From contig NZ_JAKGCS010000036.1 in NCBI RefSeq assembly GCF_021556395.1, positions 1-64,000 of the forward strand: a stretch of DNA of 64,000 bases, written 5' to 3'. The translations under genes were made by a program, and so were the position numbers. Positions 57,254-64,000 of the stretch are shown in pieces. How positions within the stretch are numbered: position 1 is the stretch's first letter; each line of letters opens with the position of its first letter. The notes beneath the pieces were generated by a model, which worked only from the letters and a program-made list of their open reading frames with translations, ran no database searches and was not told the origin of the DNA. The DNA comes from Acuticoccus kalidii (GTDB lineage Bacteria; Pseudomonadota; Alphaproteobacteria; Rhizobiales; Amorphaceae).

Positions 57254-58372
57254 TCAGAAGCCCAGCTTGTTCGGGAAGTAGTGGTCGTAGGCCATCTTGT
57301 AGTCGGCCTGGTTCTGCAAGATGTAGTAGCCGACCCGGTCGGACCACGCCTTCTGCGATTCCACGACGCGATTGAAATACTCGTCCTGGGTCAACTCTTC
57401 GAGGACGGTGTCCCACGAATCGAGCTGTGCGGCCATGATCGAGTCGGGCGTACGGAAGATGTTGACGCCCGAATCATCCCGCAGGGAGACGAGGTCACTC
57501 GAATAACGGTCCATCGCGAGGCCGTAATTCGCGGTCGACGCCGCTTCGGCGGCATGCTCCAGAATGGCCTGGAATTCGCCGGACAGGCTGTCGAACAGGC
57601 TTTTGTTGAAGATGATCTCGAAGAACTCGGCGGCCTGATGGTAGGAACCGAGCATGTAATATTTCGAGACGTCCTGCGCGCCGAACTGCTTGTCGGCGGT
57701 CGGGTTGTTGAACTCGAACGCTTCGATGACGCCGCGCTCCAGCGCCGGGACGATTTCGCCGCCGGGAAGCTGCGTCACCGACATGCCGATGCCGTTCATG
57801 ATGTCCGTCGCGAGGCCGACCGTGCGGTATTTGAGGCCCTGCATGTCGTCGAGCGAGGTGATTTCTTTCTTGAACCAGCCGAGCGGCTGGGTCGGCATCG
57901 GCATGGCGAAGAAGCCGACGACATCGAGGCCCAGAATGTCCTCGATCAGCTCCTTATAGAGGTCCTTGCCGCCGCCGAAATGGATCCAGGCGAGCATCTG
58001 GCTCGCGTCGGTTCCGAACACCGGGCCGGTGCCGAACAGCGAGGCAGCCTTGTTCTTGCCGTACCAGTAGGCGGTCACGTGATGCCCGCCATCGAGCACG
58101 CCGTCGGCCACCGCGTCCTGCAGCTGGAAGGCCTGGACCACCGCGCCCGCGGGCAACAGGTCGATCCGCAGCTTGCCGCCCGACATCGCTTCCACGCGGT
58201 CGGCATATTGCTGGGCCATTTCCTGGAAGATGTTTGATGCCGTCCACGCGGACTGCACCTTCAGCACTGTCGCCTCCTGCGCCCGGACGACGTTCGGGGC
58301 TGCGAGGGCCGATGCGCCTGCGACGGCGGCGGTGCCGGTTTGCAGGAATCGGCGGCGAGTCGTATTCGTCAT
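57254..58372 (-). CDS. dctP: TRAP transporter substrate-binding protein (DctP)
   Basis: A 372-residue periplasmic receptor with a twin-arginine signal (TNTTRRRFLQTGTAAVAGAS ... VVRA before Q), so it is exported folded. The mature part has the DctP fold: VQSAWTASNIFQEMAQQYADRV, GQ-type KYRTVGLATDIMNGIGM, and LPGGEIVPALERGVIEAFEFNNP with the ligand-Arg region. It resembles receptors for aromatic or hydroxy acids such as mannitol/chloroaromatic type. ATG 58372 has GGGAGG upstream. The ligand may be related to the amide processed by the amidase in the same cluster. Confidence 0.93.
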   Translation of the reverse strand: MTNTTRRRFLQTGTAAVAGASALAAPNVVRAQEATVLKVQSAWTASNIFQEMAQQYADRVEAMSGGKLRIDLLPAGAVVQAFQLQDAVADGVLDGGHHVTAYWYGKNKAASLFGTGPVFGTDASQMLAWIHFGGGKDLYKELIEDILGLDVVGFFAMPMPTQPLGWFKKEITSLDDMQGLKYRTVGLATDIMNGIGMSVTQLPGGEIVPALERGVIEAFEFNNPTADKQFGAQDVSKYYMLGSYHQAAEFFEIIFNKSLFDSLSGEFQAILEHAAEAASTANYGLAMDRYSSDLVSLRDDSGVNIFRTPDSIMAAQLDSWDTVLEELTQDEYFNRVVESQKAWSDRVGYYILQNQADYKMAYDHYFPNKLGF

Positions 58373-58605
58373 ACGTTTCCTCCCATGCGATTCTACCGAT
58401 CGCTGTCGCAAGGAAGGCATGAAAGGGAAGGTAGAGCAAGTCCTGGTTGAGGAGTGTGCGTCGGGTCGATGTTGCCCGAAAGTTTGCAGAAAATACCAGC
58501 CTGGGTGCGGTGTTTCGGCAAAACGGACCTCGATTCAAATCGCTACACCGCGCAATTTTGTTTCGTTTGCAGGGGGTTCCTTGCATTTTTGTTGGAGCAG
58601 AGGTC

Positions 58606-59121
58606 ATGGGACTCGCCAAAGGATTGCAGAAAATTTTCATTCCGGCATTGCTTCTCGGCACTCTGCTCGCCGCCGGCCCGGCGACGGCGCAGACGCCGAG
58701 TTGCGAGGAGCGGCGGCTCGATAATCCGCCGCGTGTGATGGTCGATTGCGGCGGCGGAATTTTGATCGAGCGGGAGGCGGCCGTCGAAATGGGCTTCATC
58801 TCGGCCACCGGGGGCGCCGCGATCGAGGTAAATTCGGGGGCCGTCCTCGTCGAGGTCGACGCGGCTCAAGGCGGCTTTCAGATCCGCACGCCGCAAGCGA
58901 TCGCCACGGTGCGCGGCACGATCTACGCGGTCGACGTCTCGGACGGGCACACCGCCGTGTTCGTGGAGCGCGGCGTCGTCGAGGTGGCGCCGATCGAGGG
59001 CGGCGAGGCGGCGACACTTCAGGCGGGCGAGGGGGTGGACGTCACGCCCGGTGAGCCGCTCGTCGTGCGCGAATGGGGTGCCGGCCGTGTCGCGGAGCTG
59101 ATGGCCCGCTTCGGCCGGTGA
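58606..59121 (+). CDS. Secreted FecR-domain protein
   Basis: A 171-residue protein with a signal peptide (GLQKIFIPALLLGTLLAAGPATA, cut before Q) and a compact FecR domain: VDCGGGILIEREAAVEMGFI, IRTPQAIATVRGTIYAVDVSDGHTAVFVERGVVEVAP, ATLQAGEGVDVTPGEP. The RTP-x-A-x-V-RGT core is the family mark. There is no sigma-factor or TonB gene next to it; the next gene is a CHASE2 cyclase whose GTG overlaps this stop, so both are coupled. GGAG and AGAGG precede ATG 58606. Confidence 0.87.
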   Translation: MGLAKGLQKIFIPALLLGTLLAAGPATAQTPSCEERRLDNPPRVMVDCGGGILIEREAAVEMGFISATGGAAIEVNSGAVLVEVDAAQGGFQIRTPQAIATVRGTIYAVDVSDGHTAVFVERGVVEVAPIEGGEAATLQAGEGVDVTPGEPLVVREWGAGRVAELMARFGR

Positions 59122-61022
59122 GGCTCCGCCCGCCTCTGCTGATCGCGATCGGGGGCGGGATCGTCGCGCTGATCTGGGCGGCACTGCTCGGGGTGCCGCA
59201 TCTTTCCGTCAAGCAAAGCCCGCTCGACGGTCTCGAGGAGGCGCTCGTCGATCTGCGCTTCAGGCTGGTCGGACCGGCGGTGCCCGACCCGGCGGTGATC
59301 CTCGTCGGGATCGACGATGCGACCCTTGCCGAGGACGGTGTCGGCTTTCCCTTGCCGCGCGAGGTGCTCGCCGACATCGTGCACCGCGTCGCCGATGCCG
59401 GGGCGAAGGCGGTGGCGGTCGACATCCTGCTACTCGGCGCGGACGGGGCGGCGCGACCGGCGACGGAGGCGCTGCCGGTCGACGATGCGGCGCCCTCCGC
59501 CGACGGCGCGCTCGCCGATGCGCTCGCGGAACGGCCGGCGGTGATCGCCGCCGCGGCACAGTTCGGCGAGGCCGGCGGCGCGGTGCCGCGCGCGACGACC
59601 ACATTGTGGCCCGCGCCGATCTTCGCCGACCGGGCGGCCCTCGGCATCGTCAATGTGGCGACGGCGGTCTCCGGCACGCCGCGGCATCTGCCGCTTCTGA
59701 CGCTGACCGATCGCGGGCCGCTCACCCATCTCGTCGTGCGGGCGGCGGCGGCGTTTCTGGGTGTCGAGGCGGAGCTTGCGCCCGGTCTGTTGCGGCTCGG
59801 CGGGCGCGAGGTGCCGCTCGATGCGGGCTTTTACATGCCGCTGCGGATCCTCGGCCCGCGCGGGACGGTGCCGACCGTGTCGGCGCGCGACGTTCTCGCC
59901 GGGACCGCGGACGCGGCGCTCGCCGGCAAGCTCGTCTATATCGGGTTTACCGCCACCGCCGTCGGCGACACCTTCGCAACGCCCTATGACCCGGTGACGC
60001 CGGGTGTCGAGCTCCTCGCCGGCGCGACGAGCCAGATCCTCGCCGGCAACGGTCTCGCGCGGACGCCGACATGGCGGACCGTCGACGTCGCGGTCTCGGG
60101 CGGGATCGGCCTTCTGGGAGCCGTCGCGATCGGGCTGTTGCCGCTGGCGTGGGGGCTCGCGCTCGCGGGGGTGGCGCTTTTCGGCTGGATCGCGGCCGCC
60201 ATCCTGCTGTTCGGGGCGGGGGTGTGGCTGAGCCTCGCGCTGCCGATCGCCGTCTGCGTGCCGCTGTTCGCGGTCATCGGCCTCGCGCGCTATCTCCACG
60301 AACGCGATCGCGCGCGGACGGCCCGCCGGACGGTGGTGGCGCTCAGCCGGTTTCATTCGCCGGCCCTCGCGGCGCGGCTTGCCGACGATCCGGCCTATCT
60401 CGAAACGCCTGAGACGCAGCGGCTCGCGATCCTCTTCGTCGACCTTGCGTCCTTCACGGGCCTCAGCGAGACGATCGGCCTCGATGCGACACAGGTCATG
60501 CTGAAAGGGTTTCACTCCGCCGTCGCCGACGTCGTCGGCGCGAAGGGCGGCGTGGTGCTGAATTATCTCGGCGACGGCGCGCTCGCCGTGTTCGGGATGC
60601 CCGATCCGCGGCCGGACGACGCCGACCGGGCGCTCGCCGCCGCCCATGCGCTGATCGTGGCGACGCGGGGGCTCGACGCGCCGGCGCCGGGCGCGCCGCC
60701 GCTCGATGCGCGCGTCGGGCTGCATGTCGACCGGGTGGTGCTGTCGCGGCTCGGCCACCGGGAACACCAGCAGCTCACCGTGACGGGAGACGGCGTCAAT
60801 CTCGCGGCGCGGCTGATGGAGGTCGCGAAGGGGGCGGGGGCGAACATCGCGGCGTCGTCGGCGGTGATGGAGCGCCTCGTCTACGCGCCCGATCCGGTGC
60901 CCGACCGCCTGATGAACGTGCCGATCCGCGGCCGGAAAGAGACGATCGACGTGGCGCTGTGGGCGGTGAAACGGGCGCGCGCCGCCGAGGACGCGGCGCG
61001 GCCGGTGGTGCGCGCCGAATAG
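59118..61022 (+). CDS. CHASE2-domain adenylate/guanylate cyclase
   Basis: A 634-residue class III nucleotide cyclase. One N-terminal helix, a large periplasmic CHASE2 domain (about 35-305), three helices (about 325-395) and a cytoplasmic cyclase domain. Metal-binding aspartates are D442 (ILFVDLASFTGLSE) and D486 (NYLGDGALAVFGMP); the transition-state Asn/Arg lie in TGDGVNLAARL, and the Thr in LTVTGDG at the purine-recognition place suggests class IIIb. GTG 59118 overlaps the FecR gene stop (GTGA). It likely makes cAMP in response to a periplasmic signal. Confidence 0.92.
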   Translation: MRLRPPLLIAIGGGIVALIWAALLGVPHLSVKQSPLDGLEEALVDLRFRLVGPAVPDPAVILVGIDDATLAEDGVGFPLPREVLADIVHRVADAGAKAVAVDILLLGADGAARPATEALPVDDAAPSADGALADALAERPAVIAAAAQFGEAGGAVPRATTTLWPAPIFADRAALGIVNVATAVSGTPRHLPLLTLTDRGPLTHLVVRAAAAFLGVEAELAPGLLRLGGREVPLDAGFYMPLRILGPRGTVPTVSARDVLAGTADAALAGKLVYIGFTATAVGDTFATPYDPVTPGVELLAGATSQILAGNGLARTPTWRTVDVAVSGGIGLLGAVAIGLLPLAWGLALAGVALFGWIAAAILLFGAGVWLSLALPIAVCVPLFAVIGLARYLHERDRARTARRTVVALSRFHSPALAARLADDPAYLETPETQRLAILFVDLASFTGLSETIGLDATQVMLKGFHSAVADVVGAKGGVVLNYLGDGALAVFGMPDPRPDDADRALAAAHALIVATRGLDAPAPGAPPLDARVGLHVDRVVLSRLGHREHQQLTVTGDGVNLAARLMEVAKGAGANIAASSAVMERLVYAPDPVPDRLMNVPIRGRKETIDVALWAVKRARAAEDAARPVVRAE

Positions 61023-61070
61023 GTTTCGCTGCCCATCCGGCGCCGCGAGCGACGCCGGACGGGCGAAGCG

Positions 61071-61832
61071 TCAGATGCAGCGGCCGCCATCCACCTCGAG
61101 GTTGACGCCGGTGACGAGGTCGGCCTCGTCGGAGGCGAGATAGAGGGCAGCGTTCGCGATATCGGCGGGCTTCGACATGCGGCCGAGCGGGATCGTCGCG
61201 ATGAAGCGGGCGCGGTTCTCCGGCGTGTCGGGCATACCCATGAAGGTCTCGAGGAGGCCGGTCTCGCCCATCACGGGCGCGATGCCGCAGACACGGATCT
61301 TGTCGGGCGCGAGCTCGACGGCGAGCGACTTGGTGAGCGTGTTCACCGCGCCCTTGGTGCCGTTATACCAAGACAGGCCCGGGCGCGGGCGCAGGCCCGC
61401 CGTGGAGCCGATATTGATCATCATGCCGTGGCCGATCGAGCGCCAATGCGGAACGATCGCGCGGGTGAACAGGAAGATGGACTTCACGTTGATCGCGAAC
61501 ACCTTGTCGAACGCGGCTTCGTCGATCTCCATGATCGGCCGGTTGGGGTGCGACCAGCCGGCATTGTTGACGAGAATGTCGATCTCGCCGAACGCCTCGA
61601 TCGCCGATTGGATCGCGGCGTCGACGGAGGGGCCGTCGGCGACGTCGACGGTGATGGGGGTCGCGGCATTCCCGATCGCGCGGGCGACGGCGGTGGCCCC
61701 GTCGCCGTTGATGTCGAGAACGGCGACGCGGGCGCCTTCGGCGGCGTAACGCTCGGCGATGGCGCGACCGAAACCGGAGGCGGCGCCGGTGATGACGGCG
61801 GTCTTGCCTTCGAGGCGCTGGCTGTCGGGCAT
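61071..61832 (-). CDS. SDR family oxidoreductase
   Basis: A 253-residue classical short-chain dehydrogenase. Cofactor motif TGAASGFG (15-22), NNAG, catalytic S143, Y156 and K160 in IGSTAGLRPRPGLSWYNGTK. D40 at the end of the second strand favours NAD(H). Likely a 3-ketoacyl- or sugar-dehydrogenase type enzyme; glucose-1-dehydrogenase-like members look similar. AGGAAA precedes ATG 61832. Alone on its strand. Confidence 0.92.
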   Translation of the reverse strand: MPDSQRLEGKTAVITGAASGFGRAIAERYAAEGARVAVLDINGDGATAVARAIGNAATPITVDVADGPSVDAAIQSAIEAFGEIDILVNNAGWSHPNRPIMEIDEAAFDKVFAINVKSIFLFTRAIVPHWRSIGHGMMINIGSTAGLRPRPGLSWYNGTKGAVNTLTKSLAVELAPDKIRVCGIAPVMGETGLLETFMGMPDTPENRARFIATIPLGRMSKPADIANAALYLASDEADLVTGVNLEVDGGRCI

Positions 61833-62013
61833 GGGTGTTTCCTGTGTTTGTCGGGCCGGGGCCCTTTGCTTTGGGGCAAGCCTAGCGCGCCGGACCGCGA
61901 TAGGGAATCGCCAGCGTGCGGTGGTGGATCGAACCGGGGAGTTTGACCGCAAGCATCGGATGGGGCGAGGACGGGGAATGCGCCATCTTCCGGGCCGATG
62001 AAGGAGAATTGCC

Positions 62014-63126
62014 ATGGACGATGGGATGATGTCCGCAGCGCTCGCCCCTGAGGCCGACCCCGATACGGGGCGATGGGCCGCGCTGGTCGCCCGCGACAAG
62101 GAGGCGGACGGCACGTTCGTCTTCGCGGTGGTGACGACCGGGGTCTATTGCCGGCCGAGTTGCGCGGCGCGCCGGCCCTTGCGCAAGAATGTGCGCTTCT
62201 TCGCGCTGGGGCGCGAGGCGGAGGCGGCGGGATTTCGGCCCTGCAAGCGCTGTCGGCCGAACGAGATGTCGGTGCATCAGAAGGTGGCGCTCGCGGTCGA
62301 GGCGGCGTGCCGCCGGATCGAGGCCGCCGACGATGTTCCGACGCTCGACGCGCTGGCGGCAGAAGCGGGGATGAGCGCCTATCACTTCCACCGCCAGTTC
62401 AAGGCACACACCGGACTGACGCCGAAGGCCTATGGTGACGCGGCGCGGGCGCGGCGCGCGCACACGGCGCTCGCGGCGGGCGGACGGGTCACGATGAGCG
62501 CTTTTGAAAGCGGCTTCGGCAGCCTCTCGCGCTTTTACGACACCGCCGTCGAGCGGTTCGGCATGGTGCCGTCGGCGGTGAAGGCCGGTGGCGCGGGCGA
62601 GGTGATCGTCACCGCACAAAGGCGCTCGGCCCTCGGGGTGGTGACGGCGGCGTTCTCCCGGCGCGGGGTCGCCTCGGTCCGCCTCAGCGACAGCGCGGCG
62701 GAGGGGGCGGCGGCCGTCGCCGCGCAGTTCCGCGAGGCGCTGCTGATCGAGGGCGGGGCGGACTTCGACGCGCTTCTCGCCGAGATCGTCGCGGCGGTGG
62801 AGGAGCCCGCGAAGGCGGCCGAGATGCCGCTCGACATTCGTGGCACCGCGTTCGAGGAACGGGTCTGGGCGGCGCTGCGCAAGATCCCCGTCGGCACGAC
62901 CGCCACCTATGGCGAGATTGCCGCGACGATCGGCCGGCCCACCGCGCACCGGGCGGTCGCCAAGGCGTGCGGGGCGAACACGCTTGCCATTCTCGTTCCC
63001 TGCCACAGGGTCATCCGAGCGGACGGGAGCCTTGCCGGCTATCGCTGGGGTGTGGAGCGCAAACGGGCGCTGCTCGCGACGGAGGCACGGATCGCCGAAC
63101 GGGTGACGGAGGGCGAACATGGATGA
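62014..63126 (+). CDS. ada: Bifunctional Ada: transcriptional regulator and O6-methylguanine methyltransferase
   Basis: A 370-residue Ada protein. N-terminal zinc site C46, C50, C77, C80 (VYCRPSC, CKRC), where one cysteine takes the methyl group from phosphotriesters; AraC-type HTH (about 90-195, MSAYHFHRQFKAHTGLTPKAY); C-terminal methyltransferase with active-site C330 in PCHRV. Full length for the family. AAGGAGAA precedes ATG. It overlaps the next gene by eight bases, forming an alkylation-response operon. Confidence 0.96.
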   Translation: MDDGMMSAALAPEADPDTGRWAALVARDKEADGTFVFAVVTTGVYCRPSCAARRPLRKNVRFFALGREAEAAGFRPCKRCRPNEMSVHQKVALAVEAACRRIEAADDVPTLDALAAEAGMSAYHFHRQFKAHTGLTPKAYGDAARARRAHTALAAGGRVTMSAFESGFGSLSRFYDTAVERFGMVPSAVKAGGAGEVIVTAQRRSALGVVTAAFSRRGVASVRLSDSAAEGAAAVAAQFREALLIEGGADFDALLAEIVAAVEEPAKAAEMPLDIRGTAFEERVWAALRKIPVGTTATYGEIAATIGRPTAHRAVAKACGANTLAILVPCHRVIRADGSLAGYRWGVERKRALLATEARIAERVTEGEHG

Positions 63127-63811
63127 GCGGATCGCCGCGCTCGACTGGGTGCGGATCGACGAGGATCTCGACACGTTCGGCGCGGCGCGAACCGGGCCGA
63201 TCCTCTCGGGCGCGGAATGCGAGGCGATCGCGGGCCTCTATGACGGGGACGGCTTTCGCAGCCGGGTCGTGATGGCGCGGCACGGCTTCGGCTCGGGCGA
63301 ATACAAATATTTCGCCGCGCCGGTGCCGGACAAGGTCGCCGCGCTCCGGGCGGCCGTCTATCCGCACGCAGCGCGGGTCGCGAACCGCTGGGCCGAGCGG
63401 CTCGGCACGCCGACCTTCCCGGACACGCTGGGCGGAATGTTGGCCCGCTGCCATGACGAAGGGCAGACCAAGCCGACCCCGCTCCTCCTCAAATACGGGC
63501 CGGGCGACTATAATTGCCTGCACCAGGATCTTTATGGCGCGGTCGCGTTTCCGCTGCAGCTCGTCGTCCTCCTCTCCGATCCGGCGACGTTCGAGGGGGG
63601 CGAGCTGGTGCTGACCGAGCAGCGGCCGCGGATGCAGTCGCGCGCCGAAGTGGTGTCGCTGAAGCAGGGCGAGGGCGCGCTCTTCACCACCTCGATCCGG
63701 CCCCGGCGCGGGAGCCGGGGCGACCATCGGGTGAACATGCGGCACGGGGTGAGCCGCTTGCGATCGGGCGAGCGGATGACGCTCGGCGTGATTTTTCACG
63801 ACGCGGCGTGA
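63119..63811 (+). CDS. 2OG-Fe(II) oxygenase, PF09859-type
   Basis: A 230-residue oxygenase with the iron facial triad H135-x-D137 (in LHQDLYG) and H209 (NMRHGVSRLR) and the 2OG-binding R213. The block LLLKYGPGDYNCLHQD matches the Oxygenase-NA family, predicted to repair alkylated nucleic acid by oxidative demethylation. Overlap with ada strengthens that role. The ATG at 63119 lies inside the end of ada. Confidence 0.9.
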   Translation: MDERIAALDWVRIDEDLDTFGAARTGPILSGAECEAIAGLYDGDGFRSRVVMARHGFGSGEYKYFAAPVPDKVAALRAAVYPHAARVANRWAERLGTPTFPDTLGGMLARCHDEGQTKPTPLLLKYGPGDYNCLHQDLYGAVAFPLQLVVLLSDPATFEGGELVLTEQRPRMQSRAEVVSLKQGEGALFTTSIRPRRGSRGDHRVNMRHGVSRLRSGERMTLGVIFHDAA

Positions 63812-63825
63812 ACCGCGCCGACAGG

Positions 63826-64000
63826 CTTAGGCGCGGGCGGCGTCCATCAGGCGGCGCATTTCCTTGATCGCGCCGCCGAAGCCCAGCGCGATCGCCTCGC
63901 CGACCAGGAAGTGACCGATATTGAGTTCCATGATCGTCGGGATCGCGGCGACCGGGCCGACCGTGTCGAAGGCGAGGCCGTGGCCGGCATGGCATTCGAT
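63826..64000 (-). CDS. pdxJ: Pyridoxine 5'-phosphate synthase, C-terminal part
   Basis: The last 58 residues of PdxJ; the gene continues past the right edge. The frame reads IECHAGHGLAFDTVGPVAAI, then MELNIGHFLVGEAIALGFGGAIKEMRRLM. HAGHGL and NIGHFLVGEAI are diagnostic. It makes pyridoxine phosphate, the precursor of PLP. Converges on the oxygenase gene with only 14 bases between. Confidence 0.95.

Overview
The window is GC-rich (about two thirds G+C by eye), gene-dense chromosomal DNA from an alphaproteobacterium, most likely of the order Hyphomicrobiales (Rhizobiales). This rests on family resemblance and gene order: atpHAGDC without F0 genes, the ffs-dnaX-ybaB-recR block, sdhCDA, a fused cysNC next to cysD and cysQ, an ahcY/adenosine-kinase pair of archaeal/alphaproteobacterial type, and a DUF1328 protein. 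There is no plasmid, phage or insertion-sequence signature and no CRISPR array. The genus cannot be read from the sequence.

Layout. 1-5 kb: the end of a CoxS-type [2Fe-2S] subunit, a tRNA-Gly(CCC) with promoter and terminator, a bacterial voltage-gated sodium channel, an alpha/beta hydrolase, and a chemosensory pair (secreted Cache-like protein plus methyl-accepting chemotaxis protein). 5.4-10.7 kb: F1 ATP synthase operon. 11-16.4 kb: a small secreted protein with a duplicated motif, a B12-dependent radical SAM protein divergent from ahcY, a HisC-like aminotransferase and another small secreted protein. 16.7-21.4 kb: a YtoQ protein, a phospholipid-type module (CDP-alcohol phosphatidyltransferase, CdsA-like, PlsC-like), two tiny membrane proteins and a periplasmic glycerophosphodiesterase with a possible Pho box. 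22.2-23.5 kb: an AT-rich island with one unrecognised gene beside lepA. 25.4-31 kb: TetR regulator divergent from an RND efflux adaptor and pump. 31-37.2 kb: a DUF2244 protein, a YnjCD-like ABC transporter, SRP RNA, dnaX, ybaB, recR. 37.3-42.9 kb: adenosine kinase, a TraB/GumN protein, sdhCDA (no sdhB next to it) and a hypothetical gene. 42.9-47.9 kb: a secreted DUF1906 protein, a 40-bp minisatellite, an RTX-type protein, a DsbA-fold isomerase and an SRPBCC/ArsR pair with a perfect operator. 48.2-53.2 kb: sulfate activation (cysD, cysNC, cysQ) with a TauE/SafE exporter. 53.4-58.4 kb: TRAP transporter (P, Q, M) and amidase. 58.6-64 kb: a FecR-domain protein with a CHASE2 adenylate cyclase, an SDR, an Ada/oxygenase alkylation-repair pair, and the end of pdxJ.

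How it fits together. Several neighbourhoods make metabolic sense: ahcY and adenosine kinase recycle S-adenosylhomocysteine that a B12 radical SAM methylase (divergent from ahcY) would produce; cysQ removes the PAP that follows from CysC-made PAPS; the TRAP operon ends in an amidase that may act on an imported amide; ada and a PF09859-type oxygenase overlap. No clear new multi-gene defence or mobile system was found. The best candidates for something undescribed are the AT-rich orphan gene, the 40-bp minisatellite directly upstream of a secreted protein gene, the FecR/CHASE2-cyclase pair, the split Cache/MCP pair, and the small secreted protein with two NVDRLP motifs.
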